Notes: generated by a model from the sequence alone, not told the origin. 64,000 nt of DNA from Candidatus Dadabacteria bacterium (GCA_009840385.1 VXNX01000013.1:510222-574221), one strand, 5' to 3'; counted from the stretch's first letter, positions 35,441 through 43,783 are shown. A program made the numbers and translations.

Positions 35441-36840
35441 GCACTCCGGGACCTTGTAAAGTCAATTGCCCTGGCAAGGCGCCGCGCAACTGTGTCCCTG
35501 CCCAGTATCTCAACGACATCGAAGATTCCCGGGCTCTTTGTCGAACCGGTAAGCGCTACTCTTACGGGCTGGGCTATCTTCCCGAGGCCGAGACCCGTGC
35601 GCTGCATTACGCGCTCGAAGCCTCCGTGAATATCATCATGGGAAAAATTCTCAACTCGGGAGAGCTCTTCTGAGAGAAGCTCGAAAATCTCGCCGCTTCG
35701 CTCCACCAGGAATTTATCCGCCGCCTTTTCGTCGTATTCAAAATCATCGGTGAAAAAATAAAGGGACTGCTCCACAATTTCGTTCAGCGTCTCCGAACGC
35801 TCGCGCATCTGTGCGATTATTTTGCGAAGCTGTGCGGGAGGCGGTTCAGGCAGCTCCGTCTGCTTAATGAGAGAAACCACCCCTTCTGATATGCGCTCCT
35901 CGGGCAGGTCCCTTAAGTATTTTCCGTTAAGCCAGAGGAATTTCTGAGAGTCAAACACCGAAGGGGATTTACCGATGCCTTTCAGGCTGAATTTTTCAAT
36001 GAGTTCCTCTACTGTAAAAATCTCCTGATCCCCGAAAGACCACCCCAGTCTCACCAGGTAGTTAAGTACCGCCTCGGGAAGATATCCGCGCAGTCGGTAC
36101 TCCGTAACGGATTCCGCTCCGTGGCGCTTTGAGAGTTTTTTTCCGTCAGACCCGAGTATCATCGGAACATGGGCAAGCTTGGGCTTCGCCAGACCGAGCG
36201 CGTCGGCTATCAGTATCTGCCTCGGGGCGTTTATTATGTGGTCATCGCCCCTTATAACGTGAGATATTCCCATCTGCGCGTCATCAACCGCGGCAGCGAA
36301 ATTGTAGGTCGGAAACCCGTCGGCTTTCAGTATCACGAAGTCTTCAATTTCCGAAGAGTCAAAAACTATCCCGCCGCGGACGAGATCCTCAACGGAAATC
36401 TTTTCTCCCAGGGACACGGAAAGCCTAACGGCGTAGGGTTTTCCGGGGGCGGCGCCGATCTGCGACCACTCCCTTCTGTATCTGAAGACCTCCCCTTTCT
36501 CTCTGGCTTCTTCTCTCCTGCGCGCGAGTTCCTCGGCCGCAACATAGCATCTGTACGCTTTTTCCTCGTCAACCAGCCGCTCGGCAAGTTGTCCGTAAGT
36601 GTCAAGTCGCTCTGACTGGCGGACGATTTCCCCCTGCCACTTAAGTCCGAGCCACTTAAGCGATTCTACGATCTGCCGTTCGAATTTCTCCTCGGAGCGC
36701 GCGCGGTCGGTATCCTCAATCCTGAGCAGGAAATCTCCGCCAAGACTCGCGGAAAAAAGCCAGTTGAAAATAGCGGTGCGGGCCGCTCCCACATGAAGAG
36801 CGCCCGTGGGGCTGGGAGCGAATCTTGTTACGATCTTCAC
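35437..36840 (-). CDS. gltX: Glutamyl-tRNA synthetase
   Basis: Charges tRNA-Glu (and perhaps tRNA-Gln). 467 residues from GTG 36840; the frame is open 87 codons further upstream, but the conserved KIVTRFAPSPTGALHVGAART starts here. KLSKRH stands for the KMSKS motif. There is no Shine-Dalgarno; TAAAAT lies 7 nt upstream of the GTG. Coupled to coaE by a 4 nt overlap. Divergent from the BtuF-like gene. Confidence 0.95.
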   Translation of the reverse strand: MKIVTRFAPSPTGALHVGAARTAIFNWLFSASLGGDFLLRIEDTDRARSEEKFERQIVESLKWLGLKWQGEIVRQSERLDTYGQLAERLVDEEKAYRCYVAAEELARRREEAREKGEVFRYRREWSQIGAAPGKPYAVRLSVSLGEKISVEDLVRGGIVFDSSEIEDFVILKADGFPTYNFAAAVDDAQMGISHVIRGDDHIINAPRQILIADALGLAKPKLAHVPMILGSDGKKLSKRHGAESVTEYRLRGYLPEAVLNYLVRLGWSFGDQEIFTVEELIEKFSLKGIGKSPSVFDSQKFLWLNGKYLRDLPEERISEGVVSLIKQTELPEPPPAQLRKIIAQMRERSETLNEIVEQSLYFFTDDFEYDEKAADKFLVERSGEIFELLSEELSRVENFSHDDIHGGFERVMQRTGLGLGKIAQPVRVALTGSTKSPGIFDVVEILGRDTVARRLARAIDFTRSRSA

Positions 36841-36847
36841 AAAGACT

Positions 36848-36853
36848 ATTTTA
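36848..36853 (-). promoter_or_regulatory. -10 box for leaderless gltX mRNA
   Basis: TAAAAT on the minus strand (36853-36848), seven bases before the GTG start at 36840. No strong -35 is visible 16-18 nt upstream (T-rich), so confidence is moderate. Confidence 0.5.
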
Positions 36854-36896
36854 CACGCCGAAGCGGTAAAAAAAGAAATGCTCCATGGAAGGGGGC

Positions 36897-36926
36897 TTGG
36901 GAGTTCTCTTGCGGCGACTGTATAAT
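36897..36926 (+). promoter_or_regulatory. Promoter for leaderless BtuF-like mRNA
   Basis: TTGGGA (36897-36902), 18 nt spacer, perfect TATAAT (36921-36926), then six bases to the ATG at 36933. AAGG at 36927-36930 is too near the ATG to act as a normal Shine-Dalgarno. Confidence 0.6.
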
Positions 36927-36932
36927 AAGGGC

Positions 36933-37883
36933 ATGAGAATATGTTCTCTCCTCCCGAGCTCAACCGAGATAATATTCGCCCTTGGGCTTGAGGAAACCCT
37001 GGTCGGAGTAACGCACGAATGCGATTACCCTCCGCAGGCGCGAGACAAGCCCGTGGTGGTAAACAGCATTCTCGAAGGAAAAGGCAAGCTCTCAAGCGCA
37101 CGCATAGACGAACTTGTAAGCAGCAGCCGCTCGGAGGGAAAAAGCGTTTATCTGATCGACTCCGAGCTCCTAAAGGAGATGAAACCGGATCTCATAGTAA
37201 CCCAAGGGCTTTGTGACGTCTGCGCGGTATCTGAAAACGAGGTGACGGATGCCTGCGAAATTCTCGAGAACAGTCCTGAAATACTGTCCCTTGACCCTAC
37301 CACCGTCGGCGAGATAATGGATTCCATACTGGTTCTGGGAGAAATCACGCGCACCAGAAGCAAGGCTTCGCAACTCGTAGAGAATCTTCGCAAAAGAGTC
37401 GAGACCGTCGAGAAAAAACTTTCGGGAGAAAGATACCGTCCGGGGGTTTTCTGCCTTGAGTGGCTTGACCCTCCGTATGCGGCCGGGCACTGGGTGCCGG
37501 AAATGGTAATGACGGCTGGAGGAGAACCGCTCATCTCAAGGGTGGGAGAACCTTCGTTTAAGACAAGCTGGAATGAGATACTAGAGGCGAACCCTGATTA
37601 CATGATCATAATGCCCTGCGGGTTCGACATAGAAAAAACGCTTGACGGAATAGAAGAGGTAACGGGCAGGGTAAGGCAATGGCACGTACTGCGCTCCGTA
37701 AGAAAAGGCCACTGTTACGTAGTGGATGCGAATTCCTATTTCAGCAGGTCTTCACCCAGGGTAGTTGATGGAATTGAACTGCTGGCAGGAGTAATCCACC
37801 CCGACATATTTACGCAACGACCGAAGGATAACTCGGTCTTAAACTTGAAAAACCACTTCTATCTGCAGACTTTTCTCGGTTAG
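36933..37883 (+). CDS. BtuF-like cobalamin-binding-fold protein without signal peptide
   Basis: 316 residues from ATG 36933 (open frame to 36885). The protein starts directly with MRICSLLPSSTEIIFALGL, the first strand of the periplasmic-binding fold, followed by VGVTHECDYPP, DLIVTQGLCDVCAVS, and CLEWLDPPYAAGHWVPEMV. These are hallmarks of the stand-alone cobalamin-binding protein group related to BtuF/FepB. Neither possible start gives an export signal, so it is probably cytosolic. The TATAAT box six bases before this ATG supports the start. Role is unclear: intracellular corrinoid handling is inference. Confidence 0.83.
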   Translation: MRICSLLPSSTEIIFALGLEETLVGVTHECDYPPQARDKPVVVNSILEGKGKLSSARIDELVSSSRSEGKSVYLIDSELLKEMKPDLIVTQGLCDVCAVSENEVTDACEILENSPEILSLDPTTVGEIMDSILVLGEITRTRSKASQLVENLRKRVETVEKKLSGERYRPGVFCLEWLDPPYAAGHWVPEMVMTAGGEPLISRVGEPSFKTSWNEILEANPDYMIIMPCGFDIEKTLDGIEEVTGRVRQWHVLRSVRKGHCYVVDANSYFSRSSPRVVDGIELLAGVIHPDIFTQRPKDNSVLNLKNHFYLQTFLG

Positions 37884-37885
37884 GA

Positions 37886-38143
37886 TTATTGCGGAGCCTG
37901 AAAGGGATCCACTTCTCCCGAAGCAGCACCGGAATCCGAGGGAGCCGCTGCGCTAGCTTCCTGTGGAGCCGCTTGAGCAGACTGGAAAGGATCCGCATCG
38001 CCTTGGGACTCCTGAGGTTCAGGCGGAGCGGGTGGTTCGGAAGCCTGCTGCCCACCTCCTCCTCCTTCGTTTACCATAAGGAATATTCCTATGATAAGAA
38101 TCACGATAGCTAACAGCACTAACTCATTCCCTTGTATAGTCAT
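37886..38143 (-). CDS. Small single-span membrane protein with Pro/Gln/Ala-rich tail
   Basis: 85 residues: a membrane helix (about 7-24), a GGGGG hinge, and a low-complexity tail rich in Pro, Glu, Gln and Ala containing two copies of a DPFQ motif (DPFQSAQ and DPFQAPQ). A perfect AGGAGG lies upstream of the ATG, though 13 nt away. Convergent with the BtuF-like gene by two bases. I do not recognise a family; the tail may be a periplasmic or cytosolic interaction segment. Confidence 0.6.
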   Translation of the reverse strand: MTIQGNELVLLAIVILIIGIFLMVNEGGGGGQQASEPPAPPEPQESQGDADPFQSAQAAPQEASAAAPSDSGAASGEVDPFQAPQ

Positions 38144-38253
38144 GAAATCTATCTATCCTCCTGATACTCTTTATACTACTATGTCAGGACCACGAACCTA
38201 AAGTCCGCAATAACCTGCGTCCTACCCTTAATGATACTGATTGATCGAGCGAT

Positions 38254-38709
38254 ATGTCAAGGATATTTTCAGCGCCTCAAACAGCATACGACACCCTTGA
38301 GCGGGACATGGAGCTGCAAATAGCGCTCTCGCAAATCCTCTACGGCTGCGTGCCGCACGCAACGGACGAGGAATGCCTGATGATTTTCAAGGAGAAACCG
38401 GAAAAAATCGCAGCGATTGCCGACACCCGGAAAATATCAACCCGCTTTTTCGCAGTGGAAAAAGAGGAATTCCCCTCGGTAGCCATGGAGATAAGGATAA
38501 CGACGGGCAAAGATCTCAGGCTTAAGTACGAATACTTCTTCCTCACCGAGTCCTCTGAGGAAGCCCTGTTTCTGACCACCCTGACGAAATCGGGGAAGTA
38601 TTTCCTTATTTTTCTCTGCGACGAGGCTCGTCATGCGCTCGCGGCGGAGATAACCGAGGCGGAGATGGAGCCGCTGAGGGAGATTGTCTCCTCGATCGGA
38701 GATGTTTGA
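38254..38709 (+). CDS. Hypothetical cytosolic protein
   Basis: 151 residues with no signal peptide or membrane helix. Alternating helix and strand propensity, with LRLKYEYFFLTE and KYFLIFLCDEARHALAAEI as possible core strands and helices. Two cysteines in YGCVPHATDEEC. The codon pattern looks like its neighbours, so it is probably a real gene, but the start lacks a clear Shine-Dalgarno. It precedes fabH by 56 nt on the same strand. Function unknown. Confidence 0.6.
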   Translation: MSRIFSAPQTAYDTLERDMELQIALSQILYGCVPHATDEECLMIFKEKPEKIAAIADTRKISTRFFAVEKEEFPSVAMEIRITTGKDLRLKYEYFFLTESSEEALFLTTLTKSGKYFLIFLCDEARHALAAEITEAEMEPLREIVSSIGDV

Positions 38710-38765
38710 CAAAATCAGGGCTTTAAACTATTATTGCGCTAACCGCTTCGGAGAGAAATTCCAAG

Positions 38766-39743
38766 TTGAAGTACGCAAAGATCATAGGAACCGGTTCTTC
38801 GGTTCCCGAGACCGTGCTTTCCAATTCAGACCTGGAAAAGATGGTCGACACTTCCGACGAGTGGATTACGTCCAGGACCGGAATTAAAGAACGGAGAATC
38901 GCGGATGAAAACACTGCCGCCTCCGATGTTGCCTATGGCGCCGCCGAAAAAGCCCTGAAGGCCGCCGGCGTAAGCCCCCAGCAGCTAGACGTGATCATAG
39001 TTGGAACCATAACCCCGGATTTTATCTTCCCCTCAACCGGCTGCATTCTCCAGAGCCGCCTCGGAGCGAAGAAGGCATACGCCTTCGATCTTATGGCCGG
39101 CTGCTCGGGATTTCTTTACGCACTTCACGTCGCCGAGGGAATTATAAAATCTGGAGGCGCGGAAAAAATCCTCGTAATAGGCGCAGACGTTCTCTCGAAA
39201 GTCACTGATTTTGAGGACCGCTCAACCTGCATACTTTTCGGTGACGGGGCGGGGGCCGCAGTTCTCACCGCCTCTGACGAACCGGGAATTCTCTCATCCA
39301 TTCTCAATTCGGACGGAAACGACTGGGACCTTCTCTATGTTCCGGCGGGAGGCTCGAGAACGCCGATTGACGAGGAAGTGCTTAAGAGCAGGGAGCAGTA
39401 CATAAAGATGGAGGGAAACGACGTCTTCAAGGTCGCGGTCAAAAGTATGGAGTCGGCAACCATGGACGCCATCTCCAAGGCAAACGTCTCTCCCGAAGAC
39501 ATTGATCTCTTCGTCCCGCACCAGGCAAACTACAGGATTTTGGAAGCCGTGAGGAAAAGACTTGATTTCCCGGAGGAAAAAGTGTTCGCAAACCTCGACA
39601 AATACGGGAACACCTCAGGGGCATCCATTCCGCTCGCCCTTGACGAGGCAGTTCGCCAGGGAAGCGTAGGAGAAGGAAGTCTTGTGCTGTTCGCGGCTTT
39701 CGGAGCCGGTTTTACCTGGGGCGCTTCGGTGGTAAAGTTCTGA
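38766..39743 (+). CDS. fabH: 3-oxoacyl-ACP synthase III
   Basis: Starts fatty-acid synthesis by condensing an acyl-CoA with malonyl-ACP. 325 residues with the full catalytic triad: C113 (AGCSGF), H252 (VPHQANYRI) and N282 (GNTSGAS). Start is TTG at 38766, supported by GGAGAG nine bases upstream. No plsX, fabD or fabG is adjacent, which is unusual for fabH. Confidence 0.95.
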   Translation: MKYAKIIGTGSSVPETVLSNSDLEKMVDTSDEWITSRTGIKERRIADENTAASDVAYGAAEKALKAAGVSPQQLDVIIVGTITPDFIFPSTGCILQSRLGAKKAYAFDLMAGCSGFLYALHVAEGIIKSGGAEKILVIGADVLSKVTDFEDRSTCILFGDGAGAAVLTASDEPGILSSILNSDGNDWDLLYVPAGGSRTPIDEEVLKSREQYIKMEGNDVFKVAVKSMESATMDAISKANVSPEDIDLFVPHQANYRILEAVRKRLDFPEEKVFANLDKYGNTSGASIPLALDEAVRQGSVGEGSLVLFAAFGAGFTWGASVVKF

Positions 39744-39813
39744 GCACCTTCCATGACGCCGTATCGGGCTTGTCAAGGATACGGTTTGTTTTCTTCGCGG
39801 AAAAAAGCAGAAC

Positions 39814-40707
39814 ATGACTCTTTCCTCAATCCCAGAGCTTGCAAACATCGTCCTGCCTGCGTTTCTTGTAATCGCCGCGGGTTTTCTTTTCAGCAGAACA
39901 AAGAAAATAGACATTTCCTCGATTAACGAGCTTGTGGTCTACGTGACCACGCCGTGTCTCATAATCTCGTCCCTCTCAGACTTCACGATGGACCCGTCCG
40001 TGACGGCAAGGCTGTTTCTCTCGATATCGGCGGTCATTTTCGTCACCATCATAATCGGCGGGGCGCTCGCGAAGGCACTTAAGCTTGACTCGAGGGTGTA
40101 CGTGCCTCCCGTGGTTTTCGCGAACACGGGAAACCTGGGGCTTCCCCTCTGTCTTTTCGCATTCGGGCAGTACGGGTTCAACATTGCGATACTCTGTGTC
40201 GTCTCGACCATGCTGCTTCACTACACTGTGGGAATTCTGATTCTCGGGTCCGGGAAGAATCATCTGCGCGAGATATTCAGGCTTCCCCTGATATACGCCA
40301 CCGTAGCCGGAATAATCATAAACTCGGTCGGCTTTCAGATCCCGGTAGTTATCGAGAGGCCAGTAGCCCTTCTCGGGGATATCACCATACCCGCGATGCT
40401 TTTCTCGCTCGGATACAAGCTCTCCGAGATGAAAATCTCCAGGCTTTGGCTTTCATTCTTCTTCGGTTCCGCGAGGATATTCCTCGGGGTCTTTCTGGGA
40501 GTACTGTTCGTAAATATGTTCGGCCTGAAGGGAGTCGAGGCGAAAGTGGTCATTCTCGAGTGCTCGATGCCTCCCGCGGTCTTTAACTTCGTGCTCGCGG
40601 AGAAATACGGGAGGGACTCGGAGACGGTCGCGTCAATAATAGTGGCCGGAACGGCAGTTTCCCTTCTGGTGCTTCCGTTCGTTATTTCGTATCTCGTAAA
40701 TCAGTGA
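39814..40707 (+). CDS. AEC-family transporter
   Basis: 297-residue membrane protein of the auxin efflux carrier family, about 10 helices. NELVVYVTTPCLIISSLS near residue 40, VFANTGNLGLPL near 105 and the late CSMPPAVFNFVLAEKYG with the crossing-helix prolines are typical. Family members export or import organic acids such as malate. No partner genes nearby. Confidence 0.85.
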   Translation: MTLSSIPELANIVLPAFLVIAAGFLFSRTKKIDISSINELVVYVTTPCLIISSLSDFTMDPSVTARLFLSISAVIFVTIIIGGALAKALKLDSRVYVPPVVFANTGNLGLPLCLFAFGQYGFNIAILCVVSTMLLHYTVGILILGSGKNHLREIFRLPLIYATVAGIIINSVGFQIPVVIERPVALLGDITIPAMLFSLGYKLSEMKISRLWLSFFFGSARIFLGVFLGVLFVNMFGLKGVEAKVVILECSMPPAVFNFVLAEKYGRDSETVASIIVAGTAVSLLVLPFVISYLVNQ

Positions 40708-40711
40708 GAGT

Positions 40712-40954
40712 TCAGCGGGTTATGTCTCTCAGGGTGAGGCCCTCGTCCCTCAGGTAGGGCATAAGACCTTTTTTGGTGATTGTCCTCAGCGCACGGGCGG
40801 AGATTTTTACCCTCACGTATCTGTCCAGCTCCGGAACGTATATTCTCTTCCAGTGCAGGTTCGGATTCTGGCGTCTTTTAACGTGGTTGTTCGCGTGGGA
40901 AACGCTGTTTCCGAAAAGGGGCTTTTTTCCTGTTATAGCGCAGCGGCGGGCCAT
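40712..40954 (-). CDS. rpmB: Ribosomal protein L28
   Basis: 80 residues beginning MARRCAITGKKPLFGNSVSHANN with the RRQNPNLHWKRIYVPE core. Only one cysteine is present, so this is the zinc-free form. Follows rpmG by 15 nt. Confidence 0.97.
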   Translation of the reverse strand: MARRCAITGKKPLFGNSVSHANNHVKRRQNPNLHWKRIYVPELDRYVRVKISARALRTITKKGLMPYLRDEGLTLRDITR

Positions 40955-40969
40955 AGGGATCTCCTTCGA

Positions 40970-41131
40970 CTACTTGGTCTCCTTGAAAACGACATGTTTT
41001 CTTATGACCGGGTCGTACTTTTTGAGCTCAAGGCGGTCCGGAGTATTCATCTTGTTTTTCTTCGTGTAGTAGATGTAAGGACTCTCGGTGCTTTTCATCT
41101 TCACGAGTACTCTGTTTAACGACTTTCCCAT
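40970..41131 (-). CDS. rpmG: Ribosomal protein L33
   Basis: 53 residues read directly from the minus strand: start [14 protein letters not shown], middle [23 protein letters not shown] and end VFKETK. It lacks the CxxC pairs, so it is the zinc-independent form, matching L28. GAGGGT lies before the ATG. First gene of the rpmG-rpmB operon. Confidence 0.95.
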   Translation of the reverse strand: MGKSLNRVLVKMKSTESPYIYYTKKNKMNTPDRLELKKYDPVIRKHVVFKETK

Positions 41132-41157
41132 TTTAACCCTCGAAAAAGTGAATGGTT

Positions 41158-41185
41158 ATTATCCACAAAAAAAAACTGTTTTCAA
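41158..41185 (-). promoter_or_regulatory. Promoter of rpmG-rpmB, overlapping a DnaA box
   Basis: Minus strand: TTGAAA (41185-41180), 16 nt spacer, GATAAT (41163-41158). The -10 overlaps TTATCCACA (41159-41167, plus strand), a perfect DnaA-box consensus. Confidence 0.6.
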
Positions 41186-41302
41186 GAAAATTTTAAAATT
41201 TCTTTCGTTTTATCCCGACGAGAAATCCATTGCGGGCAATTAAGTTCCGTGCTTTAACGCCACAATCTTGCGGTTTTGATGTTCAAAAAAAGTGGTGAAG
41301 GC

Positions 41303-41698
41303 TCAGTGCTCGCAGTGCTCACAACTATCTTCCCTGCAGAGCCTGAAATTACGCAGGTGGCCGGAAATCATGATAAAAGCGCCGATAAGAGTAAGAATCG
41401 ATTCTAAGTAGCCCGTAACGGCGAAAGCTCCGACTAGGAGAAAATAAAGTCCCACACCCCCCAGCATGATCACGCTGAAATCCTTATGCCGCCTACAGCC
41501 AAGAAACATGGCGACCGCACTTGCCGGAATGACCATAAAAAGCATCAGCTCGTGGAAAACCTCTTCAAATACTAATGTCGAACCCACAACCGGGAACAGT
41601 ATGAGTGCCACTGGCGTCAGAAAACAGTGGACGACGCAGATACCCGCAAGGGATATCGAAGTATAATCGGTCAACCTCTGAATTTTTACCTGGTTCAT
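41303..41698 (-). CDS. MerC-family membrane protein
   Basis: 131 residues with four membrane helices. GICVVHCFLTP carries the MerC-type cysteine pair (C21, C25) in the first helix. The C-terminus ends in a short Cys/His cluster (CREDSCEHCEH), a plausible metal-binding tail. MerC proteins bring Hg2+ into the cell in mer operons; here no merA or merR is present, and the gene lies 7 nt after a Fur-family regulator, so transport of another metal such as zinc is more likely. That assignment is inference. Confidence 0.85.
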   Translation of the reverse strand: MNQVKIQRLTDYTSISLAGICVVHCFLTPVALILFPVVGSTLVFEEVFHELMLFMVIPASAVAMFLGCRRHKDFSVIMLGGVGLYFLLVGAFAVTGYLESILTLIGAFIMISGHLRNFRLCREDSCEHCEH

Positions 41699-41705
41699 TG
41701 TATCG

Positions 41706-42152
41706 TTAAGCCGCCTCCGCGCATTTTCCGCATTGACCGAAAAGCTGTATAAAATGATCCTTCACGCGAAAACCCTGCCTTTCGACCGAAGCGTAATCAA
41801 AGCTTTCCACCGGACACTCGGGAAAATCGAAAACCTCCCTGCAGTCAACGCATACCATGTGATGAACATGCTCGCCCTGGGAAAACGCGTAGCCGTGGCC
41901 CCCGTCGGGGAAATGAAGGCGCTTCACGATGCCCAGGTCCTCAAACATCTCAAGCGTTCTGTAGATGGTGGCAAGCCCCGCGGCACCGAGCATTTCCTTC
42001 ACCCCGTCGTGTATTTCTCCGACCGAAAGCGATTTTCCGCTCGTGTGGAGAACATGAACGACGGCAAGGCGCTGCGTGGTGGACTTAAGTCCCTTTTCCC
42101 GCAGAACCTCCCTAGCATACAATTCCTGAGTGCATTCAAAATCTTTCATCAT
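41706..42152 (-). CDS. Fur-family metalloregulator (Fur/Zur type)
   Basis: 148 residues. Winged-helix DNA-binding domain with recognition segment ATIYRTLEMFEDLGIV (61-76); dimerisation domain with HVHHMVCVDC (H95-C104) and C141GKC144, giving two CxxC pairs for structural zinc. Fur, Zur or PerR identity is not decided; pairing with the MerC gene favours a zinc or other metal sensor. The start ATG has no Shine-Dalgarno, with TTTAAT seven bases upstream. A tandem operator overlaps the start. Confidence 0.88.
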   Translation of the reverse strand: MMKDFECTQELYAREVLREKGLKSTTQRLAVVHVLHTSGKSLSVGEIHDGVKEMLGAAGLATIYRTLEMFEDLGIVKRLHFPDGGHGYAFSQGEHVHHMVCVDCREVFDFPECPVESFDYASVERQGFRVKDHFIQLFGQCGKCAEAA

Positions 42153-42180
42153 GAGAATGATTAAATGAGAATGATTTTCA
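42151..42180 (-). promoter_or_regulatory. Tandem Fur-type operator and -10 box at the fur-merC start
   Basis: The 12-mer ATGAGAATGATT occurs twice, at 42151-42162 and 42165-42176. The upstream copy extends to TGAGAATGATTTTCA (42166-42180), an imperfect 7-1-7 palindrome like the Fur core. The minus-strand -10 TTTAAT (42165-42160) lies between the copies, so a bound repressor would cover it. Autoregulation is likely. The rest of the gap to 42436 shows no gene. Confidence 0.7.
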
Positions 42181-42436
42181 ATTAGCTCTTATTCTAAATC
42201 GCTTATTACGAACCGTCAAGGACAAAAACCGAAATTAAAAAGACGCAACCGCGGAAAGCAAGGAGCCTATTTGCGAGGTGATTACATATCGGAAAATCCA
42301 TGTGAATAAGGGTGCCCAGCGTTTGTTCCCATAAGTATTCAGGGTTATACTCTCATCGGAATAAAGATGTATTCGGGTTTCCATTTCCAGAAAAACGATT
42401 TCAATTTGACATGCGCGGGAGACAGTTAAGTTCATC

Positions 42437-43747
42437 ATGAGAATTCTGAGAGGAGTACTTTCGATTGCGCTTCTTGTCTTTGCCTTCCTTCTCCTGTCCC
42501 CGGGATGTGACGACGGAACCAACGAGCAAGTCGGCACCGGCTGCGAAGACGCCTTTTGCATAGGGACGCTTTTTCGGGCAGGCGATTCTCCTTCCTCCGT
42601 AATAAAGGCCGCAGAATTCGCAAGGGACGACATTAACAAAGCAGGTGGAAACGTAAAGCTTATCACCGGAGACGGCGCCACGCCTCTTGCCTCAGCCATG
42701 GAACTCCTGGAAATGGGCGTGAAGGCGATAATCGGACCCGGAACCTCGCAGAGTTCCGTTGAAATTTTTGATTTCCTAGTTGACAACGGCCTAGTCGCGG
42801 TTTCACCTTCCGCAACCTCCGTCACCCTGACCGAAAAAAACAGGGAAATTTCCCAAGCCGGTGGGACACCCTTTTTCTTCAGGACCGTTCCAACGGATTC
42901 GTTCCAAGCGAAAATTCTGGCGGCCGAAGTCCGAAACGGAAGCGAAGTGCTGATAGTCCATCGAAACGACAACTACGGAGTGAAACTTGCGGAACTGATC
43001 AACGAGGAATTCCTTTCCCGAAATCGTCCCGCCGCCAAGGTCGTCTGGTACGAGCGATACTATTCTGACGATCCAAGGTTCGATGAGAAAACCCAGGCCT
43101 TGCTTGACGATATCGAGGCGGTAAGTGGAATCGGTGACATAAGTTCCGTAATACTGATCCTGTCGATAGACGAAGGAGGGAAGATAATAAAGGGCATGCT
43201 TGACTCCACGGTCGTTCCGTCCGCCGCGAGATATTACATCTCCGACTCATTCGCAGTTGAGAACCTGTATGAACGCGTGGACCGGAACAACCCGGCCGCG
43301 GTTGAGGGCTTCAAAAGCACGACTCCGTGCTCTCTGCCGAACCCTCCCGAGAGAAAAGACGAGTTTGAAAAGCGATTTGACCGGGAGACGTACCCTTCCC
43401 TTCGATTCGCCGTCCATGCTTATGACGCAGTGGTAGCGGTAGCACTCGCGGCCTTGAGCGCCGGAAGTAACGACCCTTCCGAATATGTCTCCGAAATGGC
43501 AGACGTTACGGGAGGAGGAAACCGGTGCTTAAGCTACGCGGAATGCGCCGCCGCCATTACTGATGAGACCGCAGCCAACGACGACATTGACTACGAAGGG
43601 GTTTCAGGACCGATCGAGTTTGATGAAGATGGGAACATAGGAGCCGGATGCTATTCCGTCTACACATATGATGCCACGGGCGGGCGCACGAGACGAATTT
43701 TCGACGTTCCGGGATTAAACGACGTAACACCTGGCCGGATGCCTTAA
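42437..43747 (+). CDS. ABC-type branched-chain substrate-binding lipoprotein (Peripl_BP_6)
   Basis: 436 residues. Signal peptide with lipobox SPGC (cysteine about residue 24), then DAFCIGTLFRAGDSP, AAEFARDDINKAGGNVKLITGDGAT and AIIGPGTSQSSVEIF, the LivJ-like first lobe. The second lobe contains YYISDSFAVENLYERV and AVHAYDAVVAVALAALSAG. Several extra cysteines may form disulfides. No transport partners adjacent; third orphan binding protein in the window. A TTGACA at 42406-42411 lacks a good -10. Confidence 0.83.
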   Translation: MRILRGVLSIALLVFAFLLLSPGCDDGTNEQVGTGCEDAFCIGTLFRAGDSPSSVIKAAEFARDDINKAGGNVKLITGDGATPLASAMELLEMGVKAIIGPGTSQSSVEIFDFLVDNGLVAVSPSATSVTLTEKNREISQAGGTPFFFRTVPTDSFQAKILAAEVRNGSEVLIVHRNDNYGVKLAELINEEFLSRNRPAAKVVWYERYYSDDPRFDEKTQALLDDIEAVSGIGDISSVILILSIDEGGKIIKGMLDSTVVPSAARYYISDSFAVENLYERVDRNNPAAVEGFKSTTPCSLPNPPERKDEFEKRFDRETYPSLRFAVHAYDAVVAVALAALSAGSNDPSEYVSEMADVTGGGNRCLSYAECAAAITDETAANDDIDYEGVSGPIEFDEDGNIGAGCYSVYTYDATGGRTRRIFDVPGLNDVTPGRMP

Positions 43748-43783
43748 AACCGCCTGGGCACCAAAGCGGTTTCGAATAATGAA

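Noticed and set aside
41132-41302. Possible replication origin near the DnaA box
   Set aside because: Only one consensus box, no cluster of boxes, and no dnaA, dnaN or gidA gene nearby.
42235-42972. Minus-strand open frame of 245 codons
   Set aside because: Antisense to the well-supported LivJ-like lipoprotein; composition typical of a shadow frame.
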